Positions 1-8,703 of a stretch of DNA of 64,000 bases are shown here, piece after piece. Below the pieces are notes generated by a model. The model searched no databases. It saw nothing but the letters and a program-made list of their open reading frames with translations, and was not told where the DNA came from. A program made the translations under genes and the position numbers. Position 1 is the stretch's first letter; the number at the start of each line of letters is the position of its first letter. Origin of the DNA: Paenibacillus aceris (GTDB lineage Bacteria; Bacillota; Bacilli; Paenibacillales; NBRC-103111); NCBI RefSeq assembly GCF_017874035.1, contig NZ_JAGGKV010000007.1, positions 62,001 through 126,000 on the forward strand. The letters run 5' to 3'.

Positions 1-1
1 G

Positions 2-160
2 GTTTCCTCGATCGATGATTACTTAGCCTCCATTACCGCGAATGGAGGAACCATAGTTGTTCCCAAAATGAGTATGCCAGGAATGGGATACCTCGCGTAT
101 TTTACGGACCCTAGCGGCATGATACTGGGTGTTTCGCAAGCGGACCCGAACGCACGGTAA
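2..160 (+). CDS. VOC/glyoxalase-family protein, C-terminal fragment (cut by window edge)
   Basis: An open frame runs from the window edge to a TAA and encodes the last 52 residues of a protein. The stretch GYLAYFTDPSGMILGV is the usual final beta strand of vicinal-oxygen-chelate proteins (glyoxalase/bleomycin-resistance fold), where the D-P-G pattern follows the strand next to the metal or substrate site. The start and N-terminal domain lie outside the window, so substrate and completeness cannot be judged. It is followed at once by a terminator shared with the converging aldo/keto reductase gene. Confidence 0.7.
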   Translation, partial: VSSIDDYLASITANGGTIVVPKMSMPGMGYLAYFTDPSGMILGVSQADPNAR

Positions 161-167
161 AACAAAG

Positions 168-213
168 AAAAGGCACCTATTCCTCCATCTTTGGAGGGAA
201 CGGTGCCTTTTTC
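168..213. terminator. Bidirectional intrinsic terminator
   Basis: An AGGCACC/GGTGCCT stem (171-177 with 202-208) has an inner TCCTCCA/TGGAGGG pairing, with A-run and T-run flanks on the two sides. It sits between two converging genes and can serve both. Confidence 0.85.
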
Positions 214-224
214 ATTAGGGCAGA

Positions 225-1070
225 TTAAAAATCAAAGTTGTCTGGATCTGGTCCAACGCGGCGATTCTCGTTCAATACATCGATACGAGTCATCTCCTCA
301 TCGGTTAATGAGAAGTCGAAGACGTTGGCGTTATCGATGATGCGTTGTTCTTTGGTAGACTTCGGAATCGTCACAATGCCATGCTGAAGATCCCAACGGA
401 GAATGACTTGCGCAACCGATTTCCCGTGTGCAGAGGCGATTTCGCCAAGAACCGGATGATCGAATAGTTGCCCCTGCATGAGCGGAGACCACGCTTCTAA
501 CTGAATGTTTTGCTCTTTGCAGTAATTCAGGAGCTCTTTCTGCGTCAGGAGAGGGTGAAGCTCTACTTGGTTCACCATAGGCTTGATTTCCGCGTCTTTC
601 ATCACATCTTCAAGATGGTGGATTTGGAAGTTGCTGACGCCGATTGCTTTCACGCGGCCCTCTTTATACAAAGTTTCCAAAGCACGCCATGCTTCTTTAT
701 ATTTCCCTTTAACCGGCCAATGAATGAGATATAGATCCAAATAATCCAGTCCCAGCTTGGATAAGCTTGCTTCATAGGCGGCAATTGTCGACTCATAACC
801 GAGATCGGCGTTCCACACCTTGGAGGTTACGAACAAGTCCTCTCTAGCGAGTCCTGTTTCAGAAAGCGCTTCGGAGATGGCTTGTCCGACGCCTGTTTCA
901 TTTGCATAAACGGCTGCAGTATCAATGCTGCGGTAGCCGTTGCGGATTGCCGCTTTAACGGAGCTTATGACCTCGGAACCCTCTTCTACTTTGAAAACAC
1001 CCAGCCCAAACCAAGGCATCTGGATGCCGTTGTGCAAGGTTGTTGTGGATTGTAAATGGTTTGCTATCAT
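225..1070 (-). CDS. Aldo/keto reductase (AKR5-like)
   Basis: Encodes a 281-residue NADPH-dependent aldo/keto reductase of the 2,5-diketo-gluconate reductase/YvgN type, a cytosolic (beta/alpha)8 barrel that reduces aldehydes and ketones such as methylglyoxal. The catalytic tetrad is visible: D50 (SIDTA), Y55, K84 (VTSKVW) and H117 (LIHWP). The cofactor-binding stretch IPKSTKEQRI lies near the C terminus. The start chosen is the ATG at 1070 because GAGGAGGAAG precedes it by about five bases; an in-frame ATG at 1133 lacks such a site. The gene is monocistronic and diverges from the sugar-sensing operon. The shared upstream region carries GTAC palindromes that may hold an electrophile-responsive operator. 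The physiological substrate is not known. Confidence 0.9.
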   Translation of the reverse strand: MIANHLQSTTTLHNGIQMPWFGLGVFKVEEGSEVISSVKAAIRNGYRSIDTAAVYANETGVGQAISEALSETGLAREDLFVTSKVWNADLGYESTIAAYEASLSKLGLDYLDLYLIHWPVKGKYKEAWRALETLYKEGRVKAIGVSNFQIHHLEDVMKDAEIKPMVNQVELHPLLTQKELLNYCKEQNIQLEAWSPLMQGQLFDHPVLGEIASAHGKSVAQVILRWDLQHGIVTIPKSTKEQRIIDNANVFDFSLTDEEMTRIDVLNENRRVGPDPDNFDF

Positions 1071-1210
1071 GCTGACTTCCTCCTCAAAATAAATGTGTAT
1101 ATATTGGCGCAGGGCGCCATCGCTTGAAATCATTCAACATCATTCAACATCATCAGTATGATGTCACCTGTTGGCAAATGTTATTATGAACGATCTATGT
1201 GATAATGAAT

Positions 1211-1269
1211 AGTACGTACTTTTTAGTACCATAGGTACCTTGAAGTCCTATAGGTACTCAAAAGTACCT
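1211..1269. promoter_or_regulatory. Cluster of GTAC-centred palindromes (candidate operator)
   Basis: Three palindromes lie in 59 bases: AGTACGTACT (1211-1220), GTACC-ATA-GGTAC (1226-1238) and AGGTACT-N4-AGTACCT (1252-1269). They lie between the divergent aldo/keto reductase and sugar-sensor genes. HxlR-family repressors such as YodB, CatR and HypR recognise TAC/GTA-type palindromes in front of quinone- and aldehyde-detoxifying genes, so an HxlR-type operator is a fair guess. No HxlR gene is visible here. Confidence 0.45.
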
Positions 1270-1354
1270 AAGAAGAAGGGCAGTTTGCTTCAGGTATATC
1301 TCATAGAAGGCGCGGCCAAAATGAATGTGATAAAATGCCGGATGGAGGTGCTCC

Positions 1355-2344
1355 TTGTCGAAAAAATATTGGACGCTCGGAATGGCGGGCATTGTACTTA
1401 TCTTTTGTTTTTTTATCTTTCAGTTTCTATCTTCCACATGGAAGATTGACCATCTGGTTAAACAAATGACACCCGGCAAGGCAGGGAATGAGGCAGATAA
1501 GCACGTTGTACTTATCGCGCAAGAGCAGGACAACCCTTTCTGGAGGACGGTGGAAAAAGGGGCAAGAGAGGCTGCGGCGCAGCTGGGTATGCAAATCGAT
1601 TACATGGGTCCGATTCGTATCAATCCTGCCGAACAAACGAGTCTCTTGGAGAAGTCGATCGCTGCCAAGCCAGATGCTATTTTGCTACAAGGCATTAAAG
1701 AGCAGTCCTACGAACAGTTAATTAATAAGGCAGCAGATTTAGGTATCCCCGTAATTACAGTGGATGCGGATGCGAGAGCGAGCCGGCGACTCGCTTATGT
1801 AGGAACGGATAACAGGGAAGCGGGCAAACGCATGGGAGAGCTTGTGGTGAATGAAGCGGGAGGGAAGGGCCGCATTGGGGTCATCATCGGAAGTGAACAG
1901 GCGGATAATCAACAGCTGCGGTTGGAAGGACTCCGTTCCATGATCGCCAATCACAAAGGTTTCGAGATTGTCGCTGTTCGCTCATCGAATATTTCAAGAA
2001 TTCATGCGGCTAAACAGACAGAGGCTATGATGACCGAGAACGCCGGTATTCAAACCATGGTAGGGCTTAGCTCCTTGGATGCTGCCGGGATTGTAGAAGG
2101 GCTAAAGGCTGTGAATAGGTCCGATATACGCGTTTTCGGATTTGATGATTTAGATGAGACGCGGCAGGGGATCGCACAAGGAGACATTACAGCGGCTGTC
2201 GTTCAGCACCCCCAAGAAATTGGAGCGAAGTCGGTGCGTCTGTTATCAGAGTTTTTGAAGGGGAACTCCCTTGACGCAGAGTACTTTACCACAACGGATA
2301 TTTTGGATCGAAAAGGTCTTTCTTCGGCTGTGAGTTCCCCATGA
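1355..2344 (+). CDS. Membrane-anchored sugar-binding sensor protein (RbsB/XylF-like)
   Basis: Encodes a 329-residue type I periplasmic-binding-protein fold (ribose/xylose family) with one N-terminal membrane helix (about 8-27) and no lipobox, so it is probably tethered outside the cell. Typical motifs are HVVLIAQEQDNPFWRTV at the N domain, IPVITVDADA and YVGTDNREAG at the hinge, and FGFDDLDE near the C terminus. The start is TTG at 1355 behind GGAGGTG. The stop overlaps the ATG of the kinase gene (ATGA), which implies coupled translation. No permease or ATPase is linked. The arrangement matches the XylFII-LytS-YesN three-component system of clostridia, in which the binding protein presents sugar to the kinase. 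Xylose, ribose or arabinose are plausible ligands; the choice is inference. Confidence 0.85.
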   Translation: MSKKYWTLGMAGIVLIFCFFIFQFLSSTWKIDHLVKQMTPGKAGNEADKHVVLIAQEQDNPFWRTVEKGAREAAAQLGMQIDYMGPIRINPAEQTSLLEKSIAAKPDAILLQGIKEQSYEQLINKAADLGIPVITVDADARASRRLAYVGTDNREAGKRMGELVVNEAGGKGRIGVIIGSEQADNQQLRLEGLRSMIANHKGFEIVAVRSSNISRIHAAKQTEAMMTENAGIQTMVGLSSLDAAGIVEGLKAVNRSDIRVFGFDDLDETRQGIAQGDITAAVVQHPQEIGAKSVRLLSEFLKGNSLDAEYFTTTDILDRKGLSSAVSSP

Positions 2345-3774
2345 ATATACGAAGAATGCTTTTTATTGTCCTACCTTTGCTTTTTATATTGAATAACGCT
2401 GTCTCTTATTTCATTTTTCAAAGTGGAAGAACGGTGCAGCAGAGTTACATCGTTATGCTGGATCGTGTACTATTATACAAGCAGATTGCCGAATTAACGC
2501 ATGACAACCTCCGTGCAATGAATAAATATGTAGGAGATCGAAGTAATGCCAGCCTTAAGGCATACACCGATCAGAAGGATGAGCTGAATCGCTTGCGCGA
2601 AGGCTTGACTGCACGAAGCACGATTCCAGCGGCGGGTCTTACCATCAGCAGCTTTCTTAATATGATCGAAACCTTTAACCGGCAAGAAGCGGATGTTATC
2701 AAGGCTTTAGATAGCCAAGGCTCCTTGGCCTATGCGGCATTCTATGAAGAGGCGGAGCAAACCGCCGCGTTTATCCAAGATGAAGGGCATCATCTCATCG
2801 ATGTGGAGCTCAGCTACTATCAGCCCTTCTATCGGCAAATTCTTGTTCAAACGGAAATGATGAATCATTGGGGCGTTGCGATTTTCATCCTTAATACGCT
2901 AATCAGCGTCGTGTTTGCTTATGCCATCTCCCTGGGGATTACCCGGCCGATTCAGCAGTTGACACATGCCGCGCAGCAAATAGCAGGCGGAAATTTGCAA
3001 GCGGATTCTCCACAGATAGGCGCTCAGAACGAATTCGGTGTTTTATCTACAGCATTTAAGCGTATGCAGGGCAATTTACAAGACCTTATTCTGAAAGAGA
3101 AAGAGAGCTTGGAGAAGGACAAGCTGGTCAAGGAGCTGGAACTGGAGGTTCTGCAAAACCAGATAAACCCCCATTTTCTCTTCAACTCCTTGAATGTGCT
3201 ATCCAAGCTTGCTTTGATTGAAGGCGCTGAACAAACAAGTGATCTAACCGTATCCATGTCGAACCTTCTTCGGTATAATCTTCGAAATCTGGATCGCCCG
3301 GTAACACTTAGGGATGAGGTCGAGCATGCGAAAGAATACTTTGCGATCCAACAGGCCCGCTTTCGCGACCGCATTCAGTTTGTAACAGAGATTGACGAAA
3401 AGGGACTTGATGTAAGTGTTCCTACGCTTACTTTGCAGCCCATCCTGGAGAATGTTTTTGTTCACGGGATTGAGGGGATGGAGCAAGGGGCTAAGCTGAA
3501 GCTGACGATTTCGTGCGGCGCTGGGGAGATCATAGTTGCAATCTCCGATAATGGGATCGGTATGAGCGAGGAGGTTCGTCAATCCTTGCTTCATTTGGAT
3601 GGGGGAGCACCGGTTAGCCAACATACTGGGCAGTCTACCGGCTTAGGTACCCGCAATGTGTTTAAACGGCTCGAATTATTTTATGGAAAAAAGAATCTTG
3701 TCGACATAACGAGTGCGCCAGGCATGGGGACGACAGTCCTAATCAGACTTCCTGTCGCTGGAAAGGAGGGATGA
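2341..3774 (+). CDS. YesM/LytS-like sensor histidine kinase
   Basis: Encodes a 477-residue membrane kinase. A helix at about 7-25 and another at about 182-203 enclose an extracellular helical sensor region. A HAMP linker, a coiled stretch (LILKEKESLEKDKLVKELE) and a His_kinase domain follow, with the phosphoacceptor at H278 in NPHFLFNSLN. The HATPase domain shows ISDNGIGMS and GTGLGTRNV-like boxes. The gene overlaps the binding-protein gene upstream by four bases and ends one base before the response regulator, so the three products form one translation-coupled unit. It probably reads the sugar-loaded state of the tethered binding protein. This is the HisKA_7TM/LytS type, not the HisKA type found in the kinase at 46-47.5 kb. 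Confidence 0.9.
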   Translation: MNIRRMLFIVLPLLFILNNAVSYFIFQSGRTVQQSYIVMLDRVLLYKQIAELTHDNLRAMNKYVGDRSNASLKAYTDQKDELNRLREGLTARSTIPAAGLTISSFLNMIETFNRQEADVIKALDSQGSLAYAAFYEEAEQTAAFIQDEGHHLIDVELSYYQPFYRQILVQTEMMNHWGVAIFILNTLISVVFAYAISLGITRPIQQLTHAAQQIAGGNLQADSPQIGAQNEFGVLSTAFKRMQGNLQDLILKEKESLEKDKLVKELELEVLQNQINPHFLFNSLNVLSKLALIEGAEQTSDLTVSMSNLLRYNLRNLDRPVTLRDEVEHAKEYFAIQQARFRDRIQFVTEIDEKGLDVSVPTLTLQPILENVFVHGIEGMEQGAKLKLTISCGAGEIIVAISDNGIGMSEEVRQSLLHLDGGAPVSQHTGQSTGLGTRNVFKRLELFYGKKNLVDITSAPGMGTTVLIRLPVAGKEG

Positions 3775-3775
3775 C

Positions 3776-5134
3776 ATGTATCGTTTATTGATCGCTGACG
3801 ATGAAGCCTTGGAAAGAGAAGGCATCGAATGGATTGTTACCCGGATGATGCCGGATACGTTCGAAATCATTCATGCGGAGAATGGACGTATCGCCATTCA
3901 GAAAGCGGAGGAGCTGCGACCGCATATCATTCTGATGGATGTCAAGATGCCGGGCATTCATGGCCTAGAGGCCCTTAAGGAAATTAAAGCGCATCATCCG
4001 CAAATTAAAATGGTTCTGGTTACAGCTTATGAATATTTCGAATATGCCAAAGAGGCTCTATCTTTGGGGGTAAAGGAGTATGTGGTCAAACCGGCTAAAC
4101 GGGATCACATCGTCGCCCTCCTGCAGCGATTGGTTGCCGAGATCGAGCAGGATCTAAGAAAGCGGGACGAGGAGCTTGCGATGCGGGATAAGCTCTTTCA
4201 GCTGCTTCCGCTCGCGGAAACGGAATTGGCTTTGGTTTTTATGTCGGATCAAGTGAACGAACTGGAAGCCGGGAATTTAGCTGAGCTTTTGGGCCTATCC
4301 ATCAATCAGGGGTGTGCAGTCGTTCTCGCTTTACCGGAACTCGGGCATATCTCCGAAAGGGAGTTAGGTCAGGAAAAGAAAAGGATTTACGAATCGGTCA
4401 AAACCATTGCCAAAGGTGTTGCCAGAGATAGGATTGGCTGCGTAGTCAGTTCTATGGTCTATTGGCATATGGCGATTTTCCTTCTGGAGAAGCCCCATAG
4501 GAAGGGTGAGATGCTGGGGGACGAGGCTCAGGACCTTGGCATCAAGCTGTTAGAACAACTCCGCGTACAACGCAATATCGAAGCTGCAATAGGCATTGGT
4601 TCCGTGGGGGAAGGGGTCGAGGGGATCAAAAGATCCTATTTTGAAGCTGTATTTGCTTCCACCTACCATAAAAAGTGGGGAACACTCTGTCGCTTCGGCG
4701 ATCTTCACATGGTTTCCATGGAAGGGCAGCGGGAAGCGGCAGAAAAGAATACGGAACGTACCTACGTGGAATTGGCGATCAAGCAAATTCGTGAGGAACG
4801 TGAACAGCGGACATGGAGCGTTGTAGACAATGCCATCACATTCATCAAAAGCAAATTTCATGAGGATCTATCGCTTGAAGAGGCGGCGGAGCACGTCCAT
4901 TTGAACCCGTATTATTTCAGTAAAGTATTCAAGCAGCAAACGGGGGAAACCTTCATCGATTATGTAACAGGGCTGCGAATTGAAAAGGCCAAAGCTTACA
5001 TTCGCGAGGGGCAGCTCAGTCTGAAGGAAGTTTGTTATGTTGTAGGGTATAAGGATCCTAATTATTTCAGCCGGGTGTTTAAAAAGGTAACAGGAGCCAC
5101 GCCTACGGAGTACCGCAATCAAGTTAATGATTAA
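3776..5134 (+). CDS. YesN-like response regulator, REC plus AraC-type DNA-binding domain
   Basis: Encodes a 452-residue cytosolic regulator. The receiver domain (1-120) has the acidic pair D8/D9, phosphoacceptor D55 in ILMDVKMPG, and conserved T/K positions (VTAYEYFEYA, KPAK). A middle region of about 200 residues resembles the spacer of other YesN proteins. The C-terminal AraC domain (about 352-450) has both helix-turn-helix units (LSLEEAAEHVHLNPYYFSKVFKQ and LKEVCYVVGYKDPNYFSRVFKK). The ATG at 3776 follows GGAGGG from the end of the kinase gene. It probably activates the downstream sugar symporter, whose promoter has a good -10 but no clear -35. A strong terminator follows the stop codon. 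Confidence 0.92.
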   Translation: MYRLLIADDEALEREGIEWIVTRMMPDTFEIIHAENGRIAIQKAEELRPHIILMDVKMPGIHGLEALKEIKAHHPQIKMVLVTAYEYFEYAKEALSLGVKEYVVKPAKRDHIVALLQRLVAEIEQDLRKRDEELAMRDKLFQLLPLAETELALVFMSDQVNELEAGNLAELLGLSINQGCAVVLALPELGHISERELGQEKKRIYESVKTIAKGVARDRIGCVVSSMVYWHMAIFLLEKPHRKGEMLGDEAQDLGIKLLEQLRVQRNIEAAIGIGSVGEGVEGIKRSYFEAVFASTYHKKWGTLCRFGDLHMVSMEGQREAAEKNTERTYVELAIKQIREEREQRTWSVVDNAITFIKSKFHEDLSLEEAAEHVHLNPYYFSKVFKQQTGETFIDYVTGLRIEKAKAYIREGQLSLKEVCYVVGYKDPNYFSRVFKKVTGATPTEYRNQVND

Positions 5135-5164
5135 GTCCATGCAGAGCTGCATGGACTTTTTTGT
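5134..5164 (+). terminator. Intrinsic terminator of the sugar-sensing operon
   Basis: AGTCCATGCAG and CTGCATGGACT form a near-perfect stem directly after the regulator stop codon, followed by six T. Confidence 0.9.
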
Positions 5165-5291
5165 TGTGGGCGGGCAACATTGTGCTAGTCTGCGATTTTG
5201 TTTCGCACCGGCATACCGGGGGGTCAAGATTATGCTGGAATACACCAATTAAGTGCAGGGAAATGAAGCCAAGCTTGCCCAAAACACATGA

Positions 5292-5297
5292 TATAAT
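5292..5297 (+). promoter_or_regulatory. Candidate -10 box of the sugar symporter gene
   Basis: A consensus TATAAT lies about 95 bases before the symporter start. The nearest -35-like hexamer, TTGCCC (5275-5280), is only 11 bases away, and the correctly spaced hexamer is poor. A good -10 without a -35 fits a promoter that depends on an activator, for which the adjacent AraC-type regulator is the obvious candidate. Confidence 0.45.
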
Positions 5298-5391
5298 GAG
5301 CCTTGTTCACAGGAGTTCATCGGTTATTTCATCATAAATAAAGGACCCGCATGAAGGTGTGTGCGGATATGTCGGAAAGGATTCAATCAGC

Positions 5392-6762
5392 ATGAAGTAC
5401 GTCACACTTGTTTCGATGGTTGCCGCTTTGGGCGGTTTATTATTTGGATTCGATACAGCTGTTGTGTCTGGAGCAATCGGTTTTATGAAAGAACGCTTCA
5501 ATCTCAGTGAAATAGAAGTAGGCTGGGCGGTCTCGAGCTTGATTATCGGTTGTATTATAGGAGCTGCTAGTGCAGGTGTGCTGGGAGACAGGTTCGGACG
5601 GAAAAAAGTGCTGCTTCTGGCCGCATTGTTATTCATTATCGGCTCCATCGGCTCCGCGATACCGGATACGTTCACCGGTTATATTATTGCCCGCATCATT
5701 GGGGGATTAGGGATTGGGATTACGTCTACGCTATGTCCGCTCTACAACGCGGAAATTGCGCCTGCCAAGTATCGCGGTCGTCTAGTAGCGTTGAATCAGT
5801 TCGCGACCGTAACGGGCATATTCCTTGTCTATTTCATTAATTTGTGGATTGCCGGGTACGGCGACGACGCATGGGACGTTTCTACGGGGTGGCGGTGGAT
5901 GTTTGGTTTCGGCGTGATTCCAGGACTGATATTCTTCGTACTTCTCTTCTTTGTGCCTGAGAGCCCGAGATGGCTGATTAAGCAGGGAAAGGCAGCGGAA
6001 TCCCTACCGATCTTACTTCGCATTCACGGCGAGGAGCTAGCCAGACAGGAAGTACTGGAGATCAAGGAATCCTTCAAGCAGGAAAGCGGATCGATCCGTC
6101 AGTTATTCAGTCCTGCCTTGAAGCTTGCCCTCATCGTAGGCGTAGGCTTGGCTGTACTTCAGCAAGTTACGGGGATTAACGCGATTATGTACTATGCCCC
6201 GGAGATATTTAAGCAAACAGGAGCAGGTACCAATGCCTCATTAGTTCAGACCATTCTGGTCGGGCTGATTAATTTTCTTTTCACCATTCTTGCGATATGG
6301 CTTATCGATAAAGTGGGACGGAAGCCGCTTTTGCTTGGAGGATCTGCTTTAATGACAGTGTCACTCTTTGTTATCGGTTTGCAATTTCATTCTGGAGAGC
6401 CTTCAGGACTTCTGGTGCTGATTTTTATTTTGCTGTATGTGGCTGCTTTTGCTATCTCGCTAGGACCGGTTGTATGGGTGCTTATATCTGAAATTTTCCC
6501 GAACCGTATACGCGGGAAAGCGACGGCGATTGCTTCAATGGCACTTTGGATGGCGGATTATGTCGTATCTCAAACCTTTCCGCCGATGCTTAGTTCTGCC
6601 GGTCCAGCCATGACTTTCTGGATATTCGGCTTCATGTCTCTGTTTACGTTCATATTCACTTGGCGGGTTGTACCTGAGACGCAGGGGAAATCGCTGGAGG
6701 AAATTGAATCTTTATGGTCTGCCAAAAAAATAAATGTGACGCAAAAACTGCCGGAAGCTTAA
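5392..6762 (+). CDS. Sugar/H+ symporter, MFS sugar porter family (XylE/AraE-like)
   Basis: Encodes a 456-residue, 12-helix sugar porter. Family signatures are GGLLFGFDTAVVSGA at the first helix, GDRFGRKK after helix 2, PESPRWL at the end of the first half, QQVTGINAIMYYAP in helix 7, DKVGRKPLL in the second half and VPETQGKSLEEIE at the C terminus. The start is ATG 5392 behind GGAAAGG, giving the usual family N terminus; an upstream in-frame GTG at 5359 would add 11 unusual residues. It follows the sugar-sensing operon and is probably its target, bringing in a pentose or hexose with a proton. Exact sugar is not decidable from sequence. Confidence 0.92.
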   Translation: MKYVTLVSMVAALGGLLFGFDTAVVSGAIGFMKERFNLSEIEVGWAVSSLIIGCIIGAASAGVLGDRFGRKKVLLLAALLFIIGSIGSAIPDTFTGYIIARIIGGLGIGITSTLCPLYNAEIAPAKYRGRLVALNQFATVTGIFLVYFINLWIAGYGDDAWDVSTGWRWMFGFGVIPGLIFFVLLFFVPESPRWLIKQGKAAESLPILLRIHGEELARQEVLEIKESFKQESGSIRQLFSPALKLALIVGVGLAVLQQVTGINAIMYYAPEIFKQTGAGTNASLVQTILVGLINFLFTILAIWLIDKVGRKPLLLGGSALMTVSLFVIGLQFHSGEPSGLLVLIFILLYVAAFAISLGPVVWVLISEIFPNRIRGKATAIASMALWMADYVVSQTFPPMLSSAGPAMTFWIFGFMSLFTFIFTWRVVPETQGKSLEEIESLWSAKKINVTQKLPEA

Positions 6763-6776
6763 TTCCGGCAGTTTTG
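6743..6776. terminator. Bidirectional terminator between symporter and sigma-54 activator genes
   Basis: An 11-bp perfect stem AACTGCCGGAA/TTCCGGCAGTT (6746-6756 with 6763-6773) is flanked by A5 on one side and T4 on the other. The symporter stop codon lies in its loop. Confidence 0.9.
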
Positions 6777-6777
6777 T

Positions 6778-8532
6778 TCATGTGATCCCGTATTCCTCCA
6801 TTTTACGGTATAAGGTCGTTCTCCCGATCTTCAGTTTGGCGGCCGCTTTGCTAAGGTTCCATTCCGAGGCCTTCAGCGCCCTCTTGATCGCTTTAATCTC
6901 CGCATCCCTCAGAGTGAGCGGATCATCATCGCCTGACGTTTCAGTGTCACTTTCATCGGAAGCTTCAATCATCAGATGCTCAGCGTCAATCGCCTGATCT
7001 CCGGCCAGAAAGACAGCTTGCATCAGAATGCCGCTAAGCTCCCTAATATTGCCCGGCCAGCTGTAGGCAACAAGCTTACGCTTGGCTGCTTCCGTGAAGA
7101 CGGCGCGACACGAAGTGTGCTTCTGGAGCAAGTGAAGGGCCAGGGTCAGGATATCGCTCCTTTCCCGTAAAGCAGGAAGGGTGATGGGGATCCCCTTTAG
7201 CCGGTAAAAGAGATCGGCCCGGAAGGTGCCGGCCTTCACCTCAGCGGCCAAGTTTTTATTCGTTGCCGCAATCACGCGAATATCAATGGTTTTGCTCTTC
7301 GTGCTGCCAACCGGAGTAATTATTCTCTCCTGAAGCACGCGCAGTAGAGCAGCTTGCGCCCTAAGCGGCATGTCACCGATTTCGTCGAGGAAAATCGTGC
7401 CCTTGTGCGCGGCTTCGAACTTCCCGGCGTTGCCGTCTTTGTTCGCGCCGGTGAAGGCGCCGCGCGCATAGCCGAACAATTCGCTCTCGATGAGGCTGTC
7501 CGGGATAGCGCTGCAGTTGAGCGCAACGAAGGGCTCTGACGAACGCGGGCTTGCGGTATGGATGGATTGTGCGAAAAGCTCCTTCCCGACGCCGCTTTCA
7601 CCCAGCAGCAGAACAGGGAAGTCGGACGCTGCGGCTTTCTGGGCCAGCTCTTTCTTCTGAAGGAACGCCGGACACGTGCCGACGATATCTCTGAACGCAT
7701 ACAGTGGCTGCCCGGCTCCTGTCGTCTTCCGAATGGAGACCGACTGCCACAACTTCTGATGCTCGTTATGTATAGTTTCGACGGCAAAGCCATCCAGCTT
7801 CGTGAAGGATTTGCCAATGATGTCGCTTCCCATTATGCGCATGGCCGCATGGTTCGCGCGAAGGATGCGATTATCCCGGCTGAGCGACAGCAGAGGCAGT
7901 GGATGATGCAATGAAGAGTGCTCAAGTTCTCGCAGGGTGATAAGGTGTTCCTTCTTCGATTCCTCCAGCAAAATCTTATTTTGCACAGATTGAGCGGCCA
8001 AACAGGCGAGTGTGAAGGTATAGTCGTGGTAATTCTCTTGCTTGCCGCTAATATTGACGATCCCGATAAGCTCGCCGATCGCGTTGAAGATGGGGGCTGA
8101 GGCGCAGGTTAAGAAGTGGTTAGCGATAAAATAATGCTCTTCGGCATGCACGCGAACCGGTTTCCTCTCCGCGAGCGCGACGCCAATCGCATTGGTTCCT
8201 TTTCTGCATTCGGCCCAATTGGCACCTGTCTGAAGCTGAACGGCTAACGCCTTGCGGGAGAAGTCGATATCCCCGGCGGTGTGGATAATGGTTCCTTCCG
8301 GATCGATCAGCAGTGCCATCTGGCCCGACTGCTTGATGCCGGTGTGCATGTGTTCAAATATTTGCTCGGTGTATAGAATCGTTTGTTCATTCTGTTTGAG
8401 TAGAGATTGCATGTGATTTCCAGTTAGAATGTCATCGTCAATGGGGTCGGTGGGCACTAAACCAAATTCGTGACAGCGCTTCCAAGAGGCTGCCGCTGCT
8501 TCTGATAAAACGTTGTTTTCCACGGATAGCAA
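6778..8532 (-). CDS. Sigma-54-dependent activator, AcoR/DhaR type
   Basis: Encodes a 584-residue enhancer-binding protein. A GAF-like sensor domain (about 60-185) is followed by a PAS-like region, then the AAA+ domain with Walker A GESGVGKE (near residue 311), the sigma-54 contact loop GAFTGA (near 358) and TIFLDEIGDM as Walker B. A Fis-type helix-turn-helix ends the protein (LSKAAAKLKIGRTTLYRKMEE). The start chosen is TTG at 8532 because GGAGGTGATC precedes it by a few bases; the ATG at 8547 overlaps that site and would add five residues. It diverges from the aldehyde dehydrogenase gene, whose sigma-54 promoter and paired upstream sites it presumably controls. AcoR itself answers to acetoin; the inducer here is not known. 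Confidence 0.92.
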   Translation of the reverse strand: MLSVENNVLSEAAAASWKRCHEFGLVPTDPIDDDILTGNHMQSLLKQNEQTILYTEQIFEHMHTGIKQSGQMALLIDPEGTIIHTAGDIDFSRKALAVQLQTGANWAECRKGTNAIGVALAERKPVRVHAEEHYFIANHFLTCASAPIFNAIGELIGIVNISGKQENYHDYTFTLACLAAQSVQNKILLEESKKEHLITLRELEHSSLHHPLPLLSLSRDNRILRANHAAMRIMGSDIIGKSFTKLDGFAVETIHNEHQKLWQSVSIRKTTGAGQPLYAFRDIVGTCPAFLQKKELAQKAAASDFPVLLLGESGVGKELFAQSIHTASPRSSEPFVALNCSAIPDSLIESELFGYARGAFTGANKDGNAGKFEAAHKGTIFLDEIGDMPLRAQAALLRVLQERIITPVGSTKSKTIDIRVIAATNKNLAAEVKAGTFRADLFYRLKGIPITLPALRERSDILTLALHLLQKHTSCRAVFTEAAKRKLVAYSWPGNIRELSGILMQAVFLAGDQAIDAEHLMIEASDESDTETSGDDDPLTLRDAEIKAIKRALKASEWNLSKAAAKLKIGRTTLYRKMEEYGIT

Positions 8533-8611
8533 AAAGATCACCTCCATTGCAATCGTTTCTTATCCGATCATACCATAGTTGCTTTTATTAATGGAGGGCT
8601 GGAAGAAAGAA

Positions 8612-8652
8612 TGTCCCAAAATGGAACACATCCCATGTATCAAATCGGAACA
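8612..8652. promoter_or_regulatory. Two 17-bp upstream activator sites
   Basis: TGTCCCAAAATGGAACA (8612-8628) and TGTATCAAATCGGAACA (8636-8652) are 17-mers with a 24-base start-to-start offset. They share TGT at one end and GGAACA at the other. The first is an imperfect palindrome of the TGT-N-CC/GG-N-ACA kind seen in enhancers of AcoR-like activators. They lie 52-92 bases before the -24 element, a usual enhancer distance. Confidence 0.7.
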
Positions 8653-8703
8653 ACTATCGGCTGGCACGTTCAAGGCAGCCTTGTGTGACAGCGTTCCGGC
8701 CGT

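Noticed and set aside
5308..5392. Start of the symporter at GTG 5359
   Set aside because: It would add 11 residues not found in this family, and the ribosome binding site fits ATG 5392 better.
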